Made by a program: the position numbers and the translations under genes. From NCBI RefSeq assembly GCF_050268245.1, contig NZ_JBNNGK010000004.1, positions 248,001-312,000 of the forward strand: a stretch of 64,000 nt of DNA. Reading direction: 5' to 3'. Origin of the DNA: JBNNGK01 sp050268245 (lineage in GTDB: Bacteria > Pseudomonadota > Gammaproteobacteria > Enterobacterales > Enterobacteriaceae). Under the pieces are notes generated by a model that was given only the letters and a program-made list of their open reading frames with translations, had not been told where the DNA came from and made no database searches. This document shows, piece by piece, positions 17,129 through 26,872 of this stretch. The stretch's first letter is position 1, and each line of letters opens with the position of its first letter.

Positions 17129-17918
17129 AGTGTTGCCAGTTGAGATGATATTCAGAAACACAGCTATTTTTTAACCCCGTAGAGAATGCTTGCTTACAAC
17201 GGATTACGGAGACACGAGGAACCAACGGATAGGTTGAAAAATAGACAAAGCTATTTTCCGCACATGACCCTTGGTGTTTTTTGAGGTACTGTTTGTAGCG
17301 TTCTAGTGTTGTATTTTTATTATAAAGATAGACTGAACAATTATCTATTTTACCTGCATAGCTATATTGAGAAAAATAATCTCTTTTATCTGATATTTTA
17401 GATGCTAAAAATAAAATAATAGTTAGTACCAAAGGAATAACCACGATGATTGCCCAGAGATATGTTGGGAAAATTTTCTTTATTATTATGTTTGTCGTTT
17501 CAGGTTGGTTATTGTCCTTAATGTTTTCTTTTCCGCTTGATGTGGTAATGTTACTTTTTATCACCTTCTGCACAGGAACCGTTGAGGGGATAGTAAGACC
17601 TTGACGTGGTATTGTTTTGATCACTGTCTGGTCATACCCTGCGATTTTTAACCCTTTGCGTAAGGTTAGAATATTTTGGTAAAAGGTATTTTTAGAAACA
17701 CCCATGCCATTTTTCTCCCAGCCAATATCAAATAGCTGTTGCTGAGCAACTACACTTCCCTGTTCCCTCAATAACATCTGCAAGCAACGTGATGCGGCAA
17801 CATAGAGTGTGATTTTTTCACCGGTTATACGCGAGTAAAGCAGATTCTCTTCAGGTCTGAATTCTATTTTGTCGGCGATGACATAATAACAATTCTCATC
17901 CATTTGTTTCATATCCAT
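17121..17918 (-). CDS. MarT/CadC-like membrane-anchored transcriptional regulator
   Basis: Protein of 265 residues. Residues about 10-105 form a winged helix of the OmpR/PhoB C-terminal type (YVAASRCLQMLLREQGSVV, then NTFYQNILTLRKGLKIAGYD and TIPRQGL). A linker leads to one membrane helix (about 149-171) and a periplasmic part with four cysteines. The plan is that of ToxR, CadC and MarT, one-component regulators that sense the periplasm and bind DNA. It is transcribed away from the fimbrial operon across a 579-base gap, so control of that operon is likely but inferred. Confidence 0.75.
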   Translation of the reverse strand: MDMKQMDENCYYVIADKIEFRPEENLLYSRITGEKITLYVAASRCLQMLLREQGSVVAQQQLFDIGWEKNGMGVSKNTFYQNILTLRKGLKIAGYDQTVIKTIPRQGLTIPSTVPVQKVIKSNITTSSGKENIKDNNQPETTNIIIKKIFPTYLWAIIVVIPLVLTIILFLASKISDKRDYFSQYSYAGKIDNCSVYLYNKNTTLERYKQYLKKHQGSCAENSFVYFSTYPLVPRVSVIRCKQAFSTGLKNSCVSEYHLNWQHYE

Positions 17919-18497
17919 ACTGTAATTGTTTTTAGACTCTCAACCCTTAACTTGTGGCGAGATTAATCTCATTCAATGATAAGCCATCATCACGTAATGA
18001 TCTATGATCTTATCGGTCATTACTTGGTTAATTATATTAATCAGAAAGGATAATTCTTATTAATAAGGCGGTTAATATTTTTTAATGTGCTTATAAATTA
18101 AATAAATTTCGTTCTTAAGTTGCTGTGAATAGTGCTCTATCGTGATTAAGTATTTGATTTTTATCGTATTTGATTGCGGAGAAATGATTGAATAAAAGTT
18201 GATATAAATTGATTATGAATTTTCTTTGCTACTCACTAAGATTGAACCAACTTTTAGCGGGGCATAAAGCAGATAGCATTTAGACAGCGTAAAGTTAATG
18301 ACATGCGTTACTAAGTGAGTGGTTAAGTGTTATCTGAAACATATCATTCTTATAGTCTGGATAATGATAGTCAGACACGCTAATAAGATAATCCCAAATG
18401 AATATCTGGGGTGTGACGTTGATTTTTAGTACGCCATTCTATGTCAAGCAAGGATGGGTTTTAGTTATATATTTTAATTAATAAAGGAATGTAAAGA
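17919..18497. promoter_or_regulatory. A/T-rich regulator-fimbria intergenic region
   Basis: This 579-base gap separates the MarT-like gene and the fimbrial operon and must hold both promoters. It is strongly A/T-rich, as is usual for H-NS-silenced fimbrial promoters. The ribosome site AAAGGAATG precedes the pilin start. No recombinase gene and no convincing pair of long inverted repeats is seen, so phase variation by inversion is not supported. Confidence 0.5.
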
Positions 18498-19040
18498 ATG
18501 AAACTGAACAAGTTTATGATTGCCGCAGTAGCTTTGGGTTTTGCTTCTATCGCCAATGCAGCACCAGCAGTAGATCAAGGTCATGGTAAAATCACTTTCA
18601 CTGGCTCTATCATTGATGCGCCATGTTCAATTGCCCCTGAGTCTATCGACCAGACCGTTGAATTGGGACAGATTTCTAAAGCTGCACTGCAAAATGGTGG
18701 TCAATCTACGCCAAAGAACTTCTCGATCAAACTGGAAGGTTGTTCATTTGGTGACCCGGCTACCAAGAATAAGGTACAGATAGCCTTTACCGGTATGGAA
18801 TCTATGGCAGCGAATGGTTTACTGGGTATTTATGGTAATGCTATGGGTGCCAGTGTAGCGATTACTGATGCAAGCGGCTCGCTGATCACATTTGATGGCG
18901 TACCAGGCAATATTCAGCCGTTGCAGGGTCAGAATAATAGCCTGAACTTTGCAGCTTACCTGCAAGGTGATGGTGATACGGTAGAGGTTGTTGAAGGTGA
19001 CTTCCAGGCGGTAGCTGACTTCACGCTGTCGTATAGCTAA
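18498..19040 (+). CDS. Major fimbrial subunit (MrpA-like pilin)
   Basis: Protein of 180 residues with a Sec signal peptide cleaved near SIANA-AP (residue 22), a canonical type-1-like pilin fold and the single disulfide pair (DAPCSI, residue about 43, and EGCSF, about 78). It ends with the beta-zipper DFTLSYS recognised by the chaperone. First in the operon, with about 95 bases and a likely mRNA-processing gap before the next gene, as for a highly expressed rod subunit. Order and types of genes match Proteus mrpABCD. Confidence 0.9.
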   Translation: MKLNKFMIAAVALGFASIANAAPAVDQGHGKITFTGSIIDAPCSIAPESIDQTVELGQISKAALQNGGQSTPKNFSIKLEGCSFGDPATKNKVQIAFTGMESMAANGLLGIYGNAMGASVAITDASGSLITFDGVPGNIQPLQGQNNSLNFAAYLQGDGDTVEVVEGDFQAVADFTLSYS

Positions 19041-19135
19041 GCCATTATTTCCACCTTTATTTTAAATATTAGTATGTTTGTGCATGCGGGATCCCCGCAT
19101 GCCTTTTCAAACTATCTTCAAAGGAATAAAGGAAA

Positions 19136-19684
19136 ATGCGAGTCAATAATAGAATATTGAGCGTAGTTCCCTGCTTATTTTCTTGCCTATTCTCCTCAAT
19201 TGTTTTTTCTGCTAATGCTACTGGTGGGTTAGAGGGATGGGGTCGAGTAAACATGGAGGGAAGTATTATTGATACAGCCTGCGCTATTGCAGTTGACAGT
19301 CGTGAGCAAAGTATTGATATGGGGAGTATACCTGTGGCTGATATTGTTCGCGATGGTCAAGGGAAAAACAGATTTTTTTCTATTGATCTTATTGACTGTG
19401 TACTCACCCGCCCAGGGAAAGAGGGGGGGAAACAGTTTCAAGTGACCTTTGACGGTGATAGCGATGGGGGATTGTTTGGTATTCACGGAGATGCTTCAGG
19501 TATTGGGCTACAAATTTCTGATGATTTAGGGAATATCGTATCTCCTGGAAAGTCTTTACCGTCTGTCGATATTACTCCCGGCGATATGCGATTGAATTAC
19601 TCGCTGAAATTGGTGGCTAATGATCACACTGTAAAATCTGGCAGTTATTTTTCTTCGATACGTTTCAAGTTGGATTATTTCTGA
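19136..19684 (+). CDS. Minor fimbrial subunit, probable terminator/anchor (MrpB-like)
   Basis: Protein of 182 residues with a signal peptide (to about SANA, residue 28), pilin disulfide pair (DTACAI and IDCVL) and C-terminal FKLDYF in place of the usual polar ending. Position between the major pilin and the usher matches mrpB, thought to end or anchor the rod. Its A/T-rich sequence differs from the more G/C-rich usher. Confidence 0.82.
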   Translation: MRVNNRILSVVPCLFSCLFSSIVFSANATGGLEGWGRVNMEGSIIDTACAIAVDSREQSIDMGSIPVADIVRDGQGKNRFFSIDLIDCVLTRPGKEGGKQFQVTFDGDSDGGLFGIHGDASGIGLQISDDLGNIVSPGKSLPSVDITPGDMRLNYSLKLVANDHTVKSGSYFSSIRFKLDYF

Positions 19685-19735
19685 ATATCCCGCTCATTGG
19701 ACTGGTAGCGGTTATTAAAATAAAAAGGTAAGGAT

Positions 19736-22252
19736 ATGGGATTGTCACCAACAGGAAAACTGGTTCGACGCCAAGCGATAGGATTGTGCATATCACTGGC
19801 ATTGGGCACATCGATGGTGGTCTACGCGGCAGATGACATTCAGTTCAATATGGATGTGCTGGATGTTAACGACCGGAAGAATATCGATCTGAGCCAGTTT
19901 TCCCGTGGTGGTTATATCATGCCTGGCACCTACGATATGGTTGTGCACGTCAACAAAAATGAATTGCCGGAGCAACCGATCCCGTTTTATGCACCAGAGG
20001 ATGATCCTAAAGGTAGCCGTGCCTGTATCAGCAAGGTTTTGGTGAATGAGTTGGGATTCAAAGCTGGAGTGCTAAAGGATCTGACCTGGTGGCATGGTGG
20101 TGAGTGTTTGGATGAGAAGAGTGTGCAGGGTGTGACGTTGCGGGGCGACTTAGCGACCAACGCCCTGTACGTGAATATTCCACAAGCCTTTTTGGAATAC
20201 ATTGACGAAAACTGGGATCCGCCATCGCGCTGGGACGAAGGTATACCTGGTCTGTTGTTTGACTACAACATTAATGCTCGTAGCCAGAAAGAGTTAGAGC
20301 ACGGGACACATGGTTATAACCTGAGTGGCAATGGTTCCACCGGTGTCAACCTCGGGGCTTGGCGATTACGTGCAGATTGGCAGGCTACCTTTGATCATCA
20401 GTCCGGTAGCGGGCAGTCAGACCGCAAAGAGCTCAAATGGAACCGGTATTACCTCTATCGGGCCGTGCCATTGCTGCGTTCTAAGCTGACGATGGGAGAG
20501 AGTTATCTCGACTCAGGGATGTTCGATGGCTTTCGCTTCACCGGAGCGAGTTTGATTTCGGACGACAATATGTTGCCCCCTAACCTGCGTGGGTATGCGC
20601 CGGAGGTGGTGGGGCTGGCGAAGACCAATGCCAAAGTGGTCATCAGCCAGCAGGGGCGAGTACTGTACGAGACAACCGTTGCGTCGGGCCCCTTTCGGAT
20701 TCAGGACATTAATGACGCAATCAGTGGTGAGTTGAACGTACGGGTTGAAGAGCAAGATGGCAGCGTGCAGGAGTTTGTGGTGAATACGGCGAGTATCCCA
20801 TACCTGACTCGGCCGGGCTCGGTACGCTTCAAGCTGGCGGCGGGGAAACCGTCGGACTGGCAGCACCACTCGCAGGGGCCGTTATTTGGTACCGGTGAGT
20901 TCTCTTGGGGGGTGAGTAACGGTTGGTCACTGTACGGTGGTGCGCTTGCGGGGGGAGATTATAACGCTCTGTCGCTCGGCATTGGACGTGACCTGATGAT
21001 GTTTGGTGCATTGTCATTTGACGCTACGCAGTCGCGGGCGCGGTTGCCACACCAAGACGGCACGCTCAGTGGTGGCTCCTATCGTCTGAGTTATTCGAAG
21101 GATTTCGACGAGTATGACAGTCAGGTGACGTTTGCCGGCTACCGCTTCTCGGAGCAGGACTTCATGAGTATGACGGAGTACTTGGATGCGCGTAATGATG
21201 GTGTCAGATCGGGGAGTGGCAAGGAGATGTATACCATCACCGTCAATAAACACTTCCGTGACTGGGGGCTGAGCAGTTACCTCAACTACAGCCACGAAAC
21301 TTATTGGGATCGGCCGGCCAACGACCGTTACAACCTGACAATGTCGCGCTATTTCAGTGTGGGCCGATTTCGTAATGTGAGTCTGTCATTGTCGGCGTAC
21401 CGCAATAAATATAACGGTACTACAGACGATGGGGCTTACCTGTCGCTGTCGATGCCGTGGGGGAACAACTCGACGGTGAGTTACAACACTACGGTAAACC
21501 GCAACGACACTAACCACCGGGTGGGATATTACGATCGGATTGATGCTCACAACAATTACCAATTGAATGCCGGTAGCTCACGTAAGGGCGTTAACGTGAG
21601 TGGGTATTACAACCACGAAGGTGACACGGCGCGAGTGAGCGCGAATGCCAGTTATCAACAAGGGCGCTATAGCGCTTTCGGGATGTCAATGCAGGGCGGA
21701 ATGACGATGACCGCAGAAGGCGGGGCTTTGCACCGCTCTGGGGTAATGGGAGGAACCCGCATGCTGATTGATACTCAAGGTGTGCCAGACGTACCGGTAC
21801 GCGGTTATGGGCGCAGTAGCCGCACTAATGCGTGGGGTAAGGCGGTAATAGGCGATGTCAACAGCTACTACCGTAATAAGGCAAATATCGATCTGAACCA
21901 ACTGGGCGATAACGCGGAAGCGGTCAAATCGGTGGTACAGGCGACGCTGACTGAAGGCGCGATTGGTTATCGTAAGTTTGAAGTGATTGCGGGCGCTAAG
22001 GCGATGGCGGTTATCAAACTGGCCGATGGCAGCGAGCCTCCGTTTGGCGCGATGGTGGTGAATATGCGCAAACAGGATACGGGTCTTGTCAACGATGGCG
22101 GCAGTGTTTACCTAAGCGGTATCAAAGCTGGCGAGACCATGACGGTACATTGGGGGGGGACTGCGCAGTGCGAGATCAGGATGCCGGCGCAGCTGCCTGA
22201 GAATATGTTGATGAATACGTTGTTGCTACCTTGTCATCCGATCAAGGCGTGA
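19736..22252 (+). CDS. Fimbrial outer-membrane usher (PapC/MrpC-like)
   Basis: Protein of 838 residues, normal for FimD/PapC ushers. It has a signal peptide (residues 1-31), a periplasmic N-terminal chaperone-binding domain with its cysteine pair (SRACISKV and GGECLDE), a 24-strand barrel with middle plug (PNLRGYAPEVVGLAKTNAKVVISQQGRVLYE is the family signature, about 280-310) and two C-terminal domains ending in the disulfide CEIRMP to LLPCH. It exports and assembles the pilins encoded around it. Confidence 0.95.
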   Translation: MGLSPTGKLVRRQAIGLCISLALGTSMVVYAADDIQFNMDVLDVNDRKNIDLSQFSRGGYIMPGTYDMVVHVNKNELPEQPIPFYAPEDDPKGSRACISKVLVNELGFKAGVLKDLTWWHGGECLDEKSVQGVTLRGDLATNALYVNIPQAFLEYIDENWDPPSRWDEGIPGLLFDYNINARSQKELEHGTHGYNLSGNGSTGVNLGAWRLRADWQATFDHQSGSGQSDRKELKWNRYYLYRAVPLLRSKLTMGESYLDSGMFDGFRFTGASLISDDNMLPPNLRGYAPEVVGLAKTNAKVVISQQGRVLYETTVASGPFRIQDINDAISGELNVRVEEQDGSVQEFVVNTASIPYLTRPGSVRFKLAAGKPSDWQHHSQGPLFGTGEFSWGVSNGWSLYGGALAGGDYNALSLGIGRDLMMFGALSFDATQSRARLPHQDGTLSGGSYRLSYSKDFDEYDSQVTFAGYRFSEQDFMSMTEYLDARNDGVRSGSGKEMYTITVNKHFRDWGLSSYLNYSHETYWDRPANDRYNLTMSRYFSVGRFRNVSLSLSAYRNKYNGTTDDGAYLSLSMPWGNNSTVSYNTTVNRNDTNHRVGYYDRIDAHNNYQLNAGSSRKGVNVSGYYNHEGDTARVSANASYQQGRYSAFGMSMQGGMTMTAEGGALHRSGVMGGTRMLIDTQGVPDVPVRGYGRSSRTNAWGKAVIGDVNSYYRNKANIDLNQLGDNAEAVKSVVQATLTEGAIGYRKFEVIAGAKAMAVIKLADGSEPPFGAMVVNMRKQDTGLVNDGGSVYLSGIKAGETMTVHWGGTAQCEIRMPAQLPENMLMNTLLLPCHPIKA

Positions 22253-22336
22253 TGGTAAAAACTTTGCTATTGAGTGCTGGGAAAGCATTTGGTTTTAATT
22301 AACAACATTTGAAGGCCAGAGGCCAGGAAATAAACG

Positions 22337-23119
22337 ATGCACAAAGAGATATCGCAAACGAAGACCCTTTCACTCTGTGGCATGCGAACACCGGCGCTGG
22401 TGGCGGTTGCTTTATTGGGGGCATTGTTGGTTCAGCAGGCTCAGGCTGCTATTGCGCTCGATCGGACGCGTGTAGTCTTTGACGGTAGCCAGAAGTCAGT
22501 AAGTCTGAATATCAGCAACCAAAATAAGCAGTTACCGTATCTGGCACAGGGTTGGATGGAAGACGAAAGGGGTAATAAAATTCAGAGCCCGTTTGCCGTG
22601 CTACCGCCAGTGCAACGCATCGAACCGGGCAAGCCAAGTCAGGTGAAAATTCAAGCGTTACCGGTCGTCAAACAACTTAAGCAGGATCGCGAAACCGTTT
22701 ATTACTTCAACCTGCGTGAAATTCTGCCGAAGAGCAGTAAGCCGAATGCGTTGCAGATAGCACTACAGACGCGCATTAAGCTGTTCTATCGTCCTGCGGG
22801 AATCGCAATGGACAAGAATGCTCCGCCACCGCAGGAACAGATCACACTGACGAAGCAGGGGGATAAATATATTGTTAATAACCCGACGCCGTATTACGTC
22901 ACCTTTGTGGATGCGAGCAACAAGCAGGATGGTCCAGGCGTTAAGGGCTTTGAGCCGATGATGGTTCCGCCGAAGGACAGTCTGTCGCTATCGGTGAGCG
23001 CGTCCAGCGTGGGGAATAGCCCGGTACTGACCTATGTAAACGACTACGGCGGCCGGCCGACACTGAGCTTCAGTTGCAACGGTAGTAGCTGCACGGTAGT
23101 GCCGAAGAAGAAGGCGTAA
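22337..23119 (+). CDS. Periplasmic fimbrial chaperone (PapD/MrpD-like)
   Basis: Protein of 260 residues; cleavage after QQAQA (about residue 37). Two immunoglobulin-like domains: RTRVVFDG (conserved Arg), the G1 strand region ending ALQTRIKLFYRP, and domain 2 from about 165. The short F1-G1 loop fits the FGS class of rod-forming systems. It ends with the cysteine pair SFSCNGSSCTV seen in PapD relatives, and a basic KKKA tail. It follows the usher by 84 bases. Confidence 0.94.
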   Translation: MHKEISQTKTLSLCGMRTPALVAVALLGALLVQQAQAAIALDRTRVVFDGSQKSVSLNISNQNKQLPYLAQGWMEDERGNKIQSPFAVLPPVQRIEPGKPSQVKIQALPVVKQLKQDRETVYYFNLREILPKSSKPNALQIALQTRIKLFYRPAGIAMDKNAPPPQEQITLTKQGDKYIVNNPTPYYVTFVDASNKQDGPGVKGFEPMMVPPKDSLSLSVSASSVGNSPVLTYVNDYGGRPTLSFSCNGSSCTVVPKKKA

Positions 23120-23170
23120 CCGGATAAGCACAGTCGGACTTTCGCAAGGCGAAGGGAAAAGGGGAGAGGC

Positions 23171-23830
23171 ATGACACGCGAAACGGATGGCCGTGGACAG
23201 GGTCAAGGTAGTACGAGTGAGTTGATGCACGTTGGCTCATGTGGAAGACGCTCGTTGATAGCATCGTTGACGCTCTTGACTATGTTGTGGCTGTTGCCAA
23301 ATGCACAGGCAGCGGTAGATGGCTGGGAAGTCGAGGGGGCTAATGGCACTTTATATGTATATGGTGCATTAACGGAGAGTGCCTGCAGATTGGAAATGAG
23401 CAGTGCCCGTCAAGAGATCGCATTAGGTGAGATAGGGACAGGCCGTTTGCTATCCGTCGGTGCTCGTGGTGAACCCGTGCAATTCGAGCTGCGTTTGGTA
23501 GATTGCCTGCGTAGGTCGGCCGGTAGCCGTGATGAACGGACTGGCAGTCTGACTTGGGCTAATAATCAACCTGCGATGACAATGCGTTTCAACTCCGCTC
23601 GTGACGCGAACAATCCTCAATTGGTGCAGGTAGCGGGCGCTTCTGGCGTGGGGTTACGGATGCTTACCGTACAGGGTGACGACGTGCAATTGGGCAGCAG
23701 AGGAAAACCCGTGTTGCTGACTCCGGGGCAAAACTCGCTCACTTATACTGTCGTACCGGAGCGTACTTCGGCCAATCTGGTGGCGGGTCGTTACCGGGCC
23801 GTGGTGGATTTTCATCTGAGCTATGACTGA
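23171..23830 (+). CDS. Minor fimbrial subunit (MrpE-like position)
   Basis: Protein of 219 residues, longer than a usual pilin because of a 45-residue leader: about 27 polar residues (MTRETDGRGQGQGST) precede the hydrophobic signal core. The start at 23171 has a strong GGGGAGAGGC site; a second ATG at 23225 would give a normal signal peptide. Mature part has the pilin cysteines (ESACRLE, VDCLRR) and ends VVDFHLSYD. It follows the chaperone by 51 bases. Confidence 0.82.
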   Translation: MTRETDGRGQGQGSTSELMHVGSCGRRSLIASLTLLTMLWLLPNAQAAVDGWEVEGANGTLYVYGALTESACRLEMSSARQEIALGEIGTGRLLSVGARGEPVQFELRLVDCLRRSAGSRDERTGSLTWANNQPAMTMRFNSARDANNPQLVQVAGASGVGLRMLTVQGDDVQLGSRGKPVLLTPGQNSLTYTVVPERTSANLVAGRYRAVVDFHLSYD

Positions 23831-23838
23831 GACGGATC

Positions 23839-24339
23839 ATGAAGGGAATAATGCGAGACCGGAAGGCAGCGGGTCTGTTGTGTGGGCTGTTAGCCGTATT
23901 GCCGCAAATAGCGGTGGGGGCTAACGTCGCGACGGTCGAGGTGAAGGTAAATGTATTGGCCGCGCCTCCCTGTACGATCAACGATAACAAAGTCATTGCG
24001 GTGGAGTTCGGCGAGGTGATGACGACACGTGTGGACGGTAAAAACTACCGTATACCCGTGGACTACACCATGTCTTGCACTGCGGGTTCCCCTAATGCAC
24101 TGAAATTGCAGATACAGGGTACGGCGGCTCCGTTCGACAGCACAGTGTTGCAAACAAATAAGGCTGGACTGGGTATTGAACTGCAACAGGGCAGTACTAA
24201 GCTGGCGATTAATCACTGGCTGAATTTTACCTATCCAGACAGACCTGAGCTGTGGGCTATTCCAGTGAAGCAGGACGGGATCGCTTTGACCGGTGGCGAG
24301 TTTACGGCAGGCGCAATACTGAAAGTAGATTACCAGTAA
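23839..24339 (+). CDS. Minor fimbrial adaptor subunit (PapF/MrpF-like)
   Basis: Protein of 166 residues with signal peptide to about AVGA (residue 28). It has the adaptor signature PPCTINDNKVIAVEFGEV and second cysteine YTMSC, and ends ILKVDYQ. It is paralogous to the next gene, which shares the same length, PCTINDN motif and ending. Such subunits connect rod and tip adhesin. Nine bases after the previous gene, twelve before the next: one transcript. Confidence 0.85.
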   Translation: MKGIMRDRKAAGLLCGLLAVLPQIAVGANVATVEVKVNVLAAPPCTINDNKVIAVEFGEVMTTRVDGKNYRIPVDYTMSCTAGSPNALKLQIQGTAAPFDSTVLQTNKAGLGIELQQGSTKLAINHWLNFTYPDRPELWAIPVKQDGIALTGGEFTAGAILKVDYQ

Positions 24340-24351
24340 CGGAAGCTCACT

Positions 24352-24852
24352 ATGACCATGACGATGAAAGCCTTGTTACTGTTCTGCGGCCTGATTGGCT
24401 TTACCTCTTTGGCATCAGCAATAGATGGCGAGGGGGATATGACATTTCGCGGAACATTGATAGAGCCGTTACCGTGCACCATCAATGACAATAATCAACT
24501 AGATGTAGACTTTGGTGAACGAGTAGGTATCAACAAGGTAAACGGAGTGAACTACCGCCAGATGTTAAACTACCAAATCATCTGTGGAGATGATGGTAGG
24601 AGCAGTTGGGTACTGACTTTGAGTCTGGATGGCAGCAGTGCCGCTTTTGATAAAGATGCATTGATGACTGACAAGGCTAACTTGGGGATCAGGATCTACC
24701 AGAATGACATACCGTTTACGCCAAACAGCACTTTGAAGATCGATGGTTCTAATCCGCCACGCTTGGAGGCAGTACCGGTAAAAAATGCGGGGACGACGCT
24801 AACCGAGGGAAGTTTCGAGGCTTGGGCGACGCTGCGAGCAGACTACCAATAA
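24352..24852 (+). CDS. Minor fimbrial adaptor subunit (MrpG-like)
   Basis: Protein of 166 residues; signal peptide to about ASA (residue 23). It carries PCTINDNNQLDVDFGERV and IICGDDG as the disulfide pair, and ends TLRADYQ. Tandem paralogue of the preceding gene, so a second tip-shaft adaptor. Starts at the first of two close in-frame ATGs (24352, 24358); either is possible. Confidence 0.85.
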   Translation: MTMTMKALLLFCGLIGFTSLASAIDGEGDMTFRGTLIEPLPCTINDNNQLDVDFGERVGINKVNGVNYRQMLNYQIICGDDGRSSWVLTLSLDGSSAAFDKDALMTDKANLGIRIYQNDIPFTPNSTLKIDGSNPPRLEAVPVKNAGTTLTEGSFEAWATLRADYQ

Positions 24853-24862
24853 GGAACCCAAG

Positions 24863-25426
24863 ATGAAACGTAGGATAGAGCAGTATATGGGTCGGGTAGT
24901 GAGAAAAGGGGTGTGTTTTCTCTGGTTTGCCCTGTTACCCGTCAGCGCGGTGTTGGCCGCAGGTGAAAACAACCTCCATCTATACGGAGCATTGGTGGCG
25001 GAGCCGTGTGTTATACCGCCAGGTGAAGAGAGCATCGAACTGGATTTTGGCACGGTTATCGATAAATACCTGTATCTGAATACCCGCACGCTGGGCCAAC
25101 CTTTTAGTCTCCATCTGACAGAATGTGATTTGAGCCTGGGGAAAACAGTGAAAATCACCTTTATTGGTACGGAAAGTTTGGCGTTACCGGGACTGTTGGC
25201 TGTTGACGTCGGTGCCGGTGCCAGCGGGATAGCGATAGGTTTAGAAACGCAGCAAGCCAAACCGATACGAATCAATCAGGCGAGCGATAATTATATGCTG
25301 CAGGATGGGGATAATCGTATTGCATTGAAGGCCTATGTACAGGGGGAACCGGACGCTATCACCAAACAGAATATTGAGCGGGGATCGTTTAATGCAACCG
25401 CGACGTTCCTACTTGAGTACGAATAG
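24863..25426 (+). CDS. Minor fimbrial subunit
   Basis: Protein of 187 residues with a signal peptide to about VLAA (residue 33), pilin cysteines (AEPCVIP, TECDLS) and C-terminal ATFLLEYE. Where the Proteus mrp operon goes directly to the adhesin mrpH, this locus has one more pilin. It reads more like the first pilins (GLLAVDVGAGASGIAIGLE resembles GLLGIYGNAMGASVAI) than the two adaptors before it. Last gene of the tightly packed part of the operon. Confidence 0.82.
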   Translation: MKRRIEQYMGRVVRKGVCFLWFALLPVSAVLAAGENNLHLYGALVAEPCVIPPGEESIELDFGTVIDKYLYLNTRTLGQPFSLHLTECDLSLGKTVKITFIGTESLALPGLLAVDVGAGASGIAIGLETQQAKPIRINQASDNYMLQDGDNRIALKAYVQGEPDAITKQNIERGSFNATATFLLEYE

Positions 25427-25789
25427 CGCCATTATTGCCTATTTAGATATTTTTATTATCTCAACCAAATGCGGTTGTATTTTAACAAGGTGATAAGCAA
25501 CTTCCCAAATTTTGAATTGAGAGCACAGCGTGAGGAAAATCTTATTGGCCGAAGTGATTATGTTTTTTGCCGGCCAAGGGATGAGCGTGGGTGAACTGGA
25601 TAGCGTCCGAAAATAAATCATCGGTGCGTACGCATGTTTTTTAAGCAGAGCAGGCACTGTTGAAAACGGCAGCAGATGCGATGAACCGATGGTAGCGATG
25701 GAAAATAACCATTTAACCACGACGAGATAGAAAGCATTTGTCATGAAATATTGGCCTATACGAATTGAAATTTAATAACAGGTACCACC
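25427..25789 (+). other. 363-base gap before first adhesin gene
   Basis: A/T-rich. It holds one short frame (ATG 25469 to TGA 25592, 41 codons) without a ribosome site or recognisable family. The adhesin may be transcribed from a promoter here or by read-through. I see no clear terminator. Confidence 0.4.
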
Positions 25790-26623
25790 ATGCAATTTAA
25801 AACAGCAATTGCAGTTTTCCTATTTTTCGTATCCAGTTTCTGTTGGGGGGGGCGTTGGCCCGCCCTCTCAGACTTAATGATCTTGTCATGCAAAAATACG
25901 ACATGTGACAGGGGGGTAGAGTATCTTCCTGGCCCCGTCGTATTCACTGATATCGCTAGTAGCTATGTCAGTCAGGCTTTAACCACGGAAATTATCCCGT
26001 ACGGTATTCACTGTCTTTATGGTTCGTTAGATTCCTTCTTTGCGCAGTGTAAATGGTACAATGACACTGCGCACAAGCCACAATTACTTGGCAAATGCCA
26101 GACGACGACAGCCGAAGGATGGGAGCTTACACCGGATTCGGGATGTGAGGTATCCGCCAACTCGTATGGTGTGCATAACGGGGCTAAACCGGGGGGCGAA
26201 TGCGTCGTATTTGGTAAAAGACAGGCTGCGAGCGAGAGCTTTATATTGTCAATCGATACGCCTTGGGGTTTCTTATCGGCAGATACCGTTGCTAATAGCG
26301 GTCGTACCTATTGTATCAAAGCGGAGTCTCCCCCTTCCTTACAATGTAATATCGATACAACGTCAGCCATTATTGACCACGGAACGATAACGAATAACAG
26401 TGTTGACGAACGTCAGATCACCGCTAATCTTCGCTGCGGGGTTAATCCCACGGTGAGAGTGTTCGGCCCATCGACCATTAAGTTAGGGGAAGGAGTAACA
26501 TCAGAGATTACCGTAACCCGCGTTAATGATACCCAAGCTAACATTGTGTCTACGTTACGAACTGTTAATGCTGAAGCTGGAGACTATCAGGGATCCTTTG
26601 TCGTTGTCATCTCACCTAATTAA
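25790..26623 (+). CDS. Putative two-domain fimbrial tip adhesin 1
   Basis: Protein of 277 residues. Signal peptide to about FCWG (residue 20); N-terminal domain (about 21-180) rich in Cys; C-terminal pilin-like domain (about 183-277) starting LQCNIDTT, with IIDHGTI, NLRCGVN and a beta end SFVVVISPN. This is the MrpH/PapG plan: receptor domain plus donor-accepting pilin domain. The mature part has ten cysteines (34, 39, 75, 87, 103, 119, 138, 175, 186, 216) and histidines 74, 95 and 129. The receptor domain matches nothing I recognise in sequence. A close paralogue follows. Confidence 0.75.
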   Translation: MQFKTAIAVFLFFVSSFCWGGRWPALSDLMILSCKNTTCDRGVEYLPGPVVFTDIASSYVSQALTTEIIPYGIHCLYGSLDSFFAQCKWYNDTAHKPQLLGKCQTTTAEGWELTPDSGCEVSANSYGVHNGAKPGGECVVFGKRQAASESFILSIDTPWGFLSADTVANSGRTYCIKAESPPSLQCNIDTTSAIIDHGTITNNSVDERQITANLRCGVNPTVRVFGPSTIKLGEGVTSEITVTRVNDTQANIVSTLRTVNAEAGDYQGSFVVVISPN

Positions 26624-26872
26624 GGGGCGATTGCTAGGGTTGCTGAATATGTTACCGGAACGTGTCGAGAGTTTGTATTTGTCGTTATTGCCTTTTTGAA
26701 TTTCTGCATAACATATTGTGTGCAAGCCAGACATTGGGAAAAGTTGAAGGTAGAAGCTAATTTACGGCTTGGTGAAAAGAGGGGGAAATTATCATTTGGT
26801 AGGAATCAACTCAGTGAGGGCGTGTGGTTATATGTTCACTCATGTATTCAAAATTAAACAACAGGCTCATCT

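Noticed and set aside
18229..18322. Imperfect inverted repeat (ctactcactaag / ctaagtgagtgg) in the fimbrial promoter region, as in a phase-variable switch
   Set aside because: Only 10 of 12 bases match, the segment is short and there is no recombinase gene nearby; likely chance.
25469..25594. A 41-codon gene between the last pilin and adhesin 1
   Set aside because: No ribosome site, no recognisable family; noted within the gap only.
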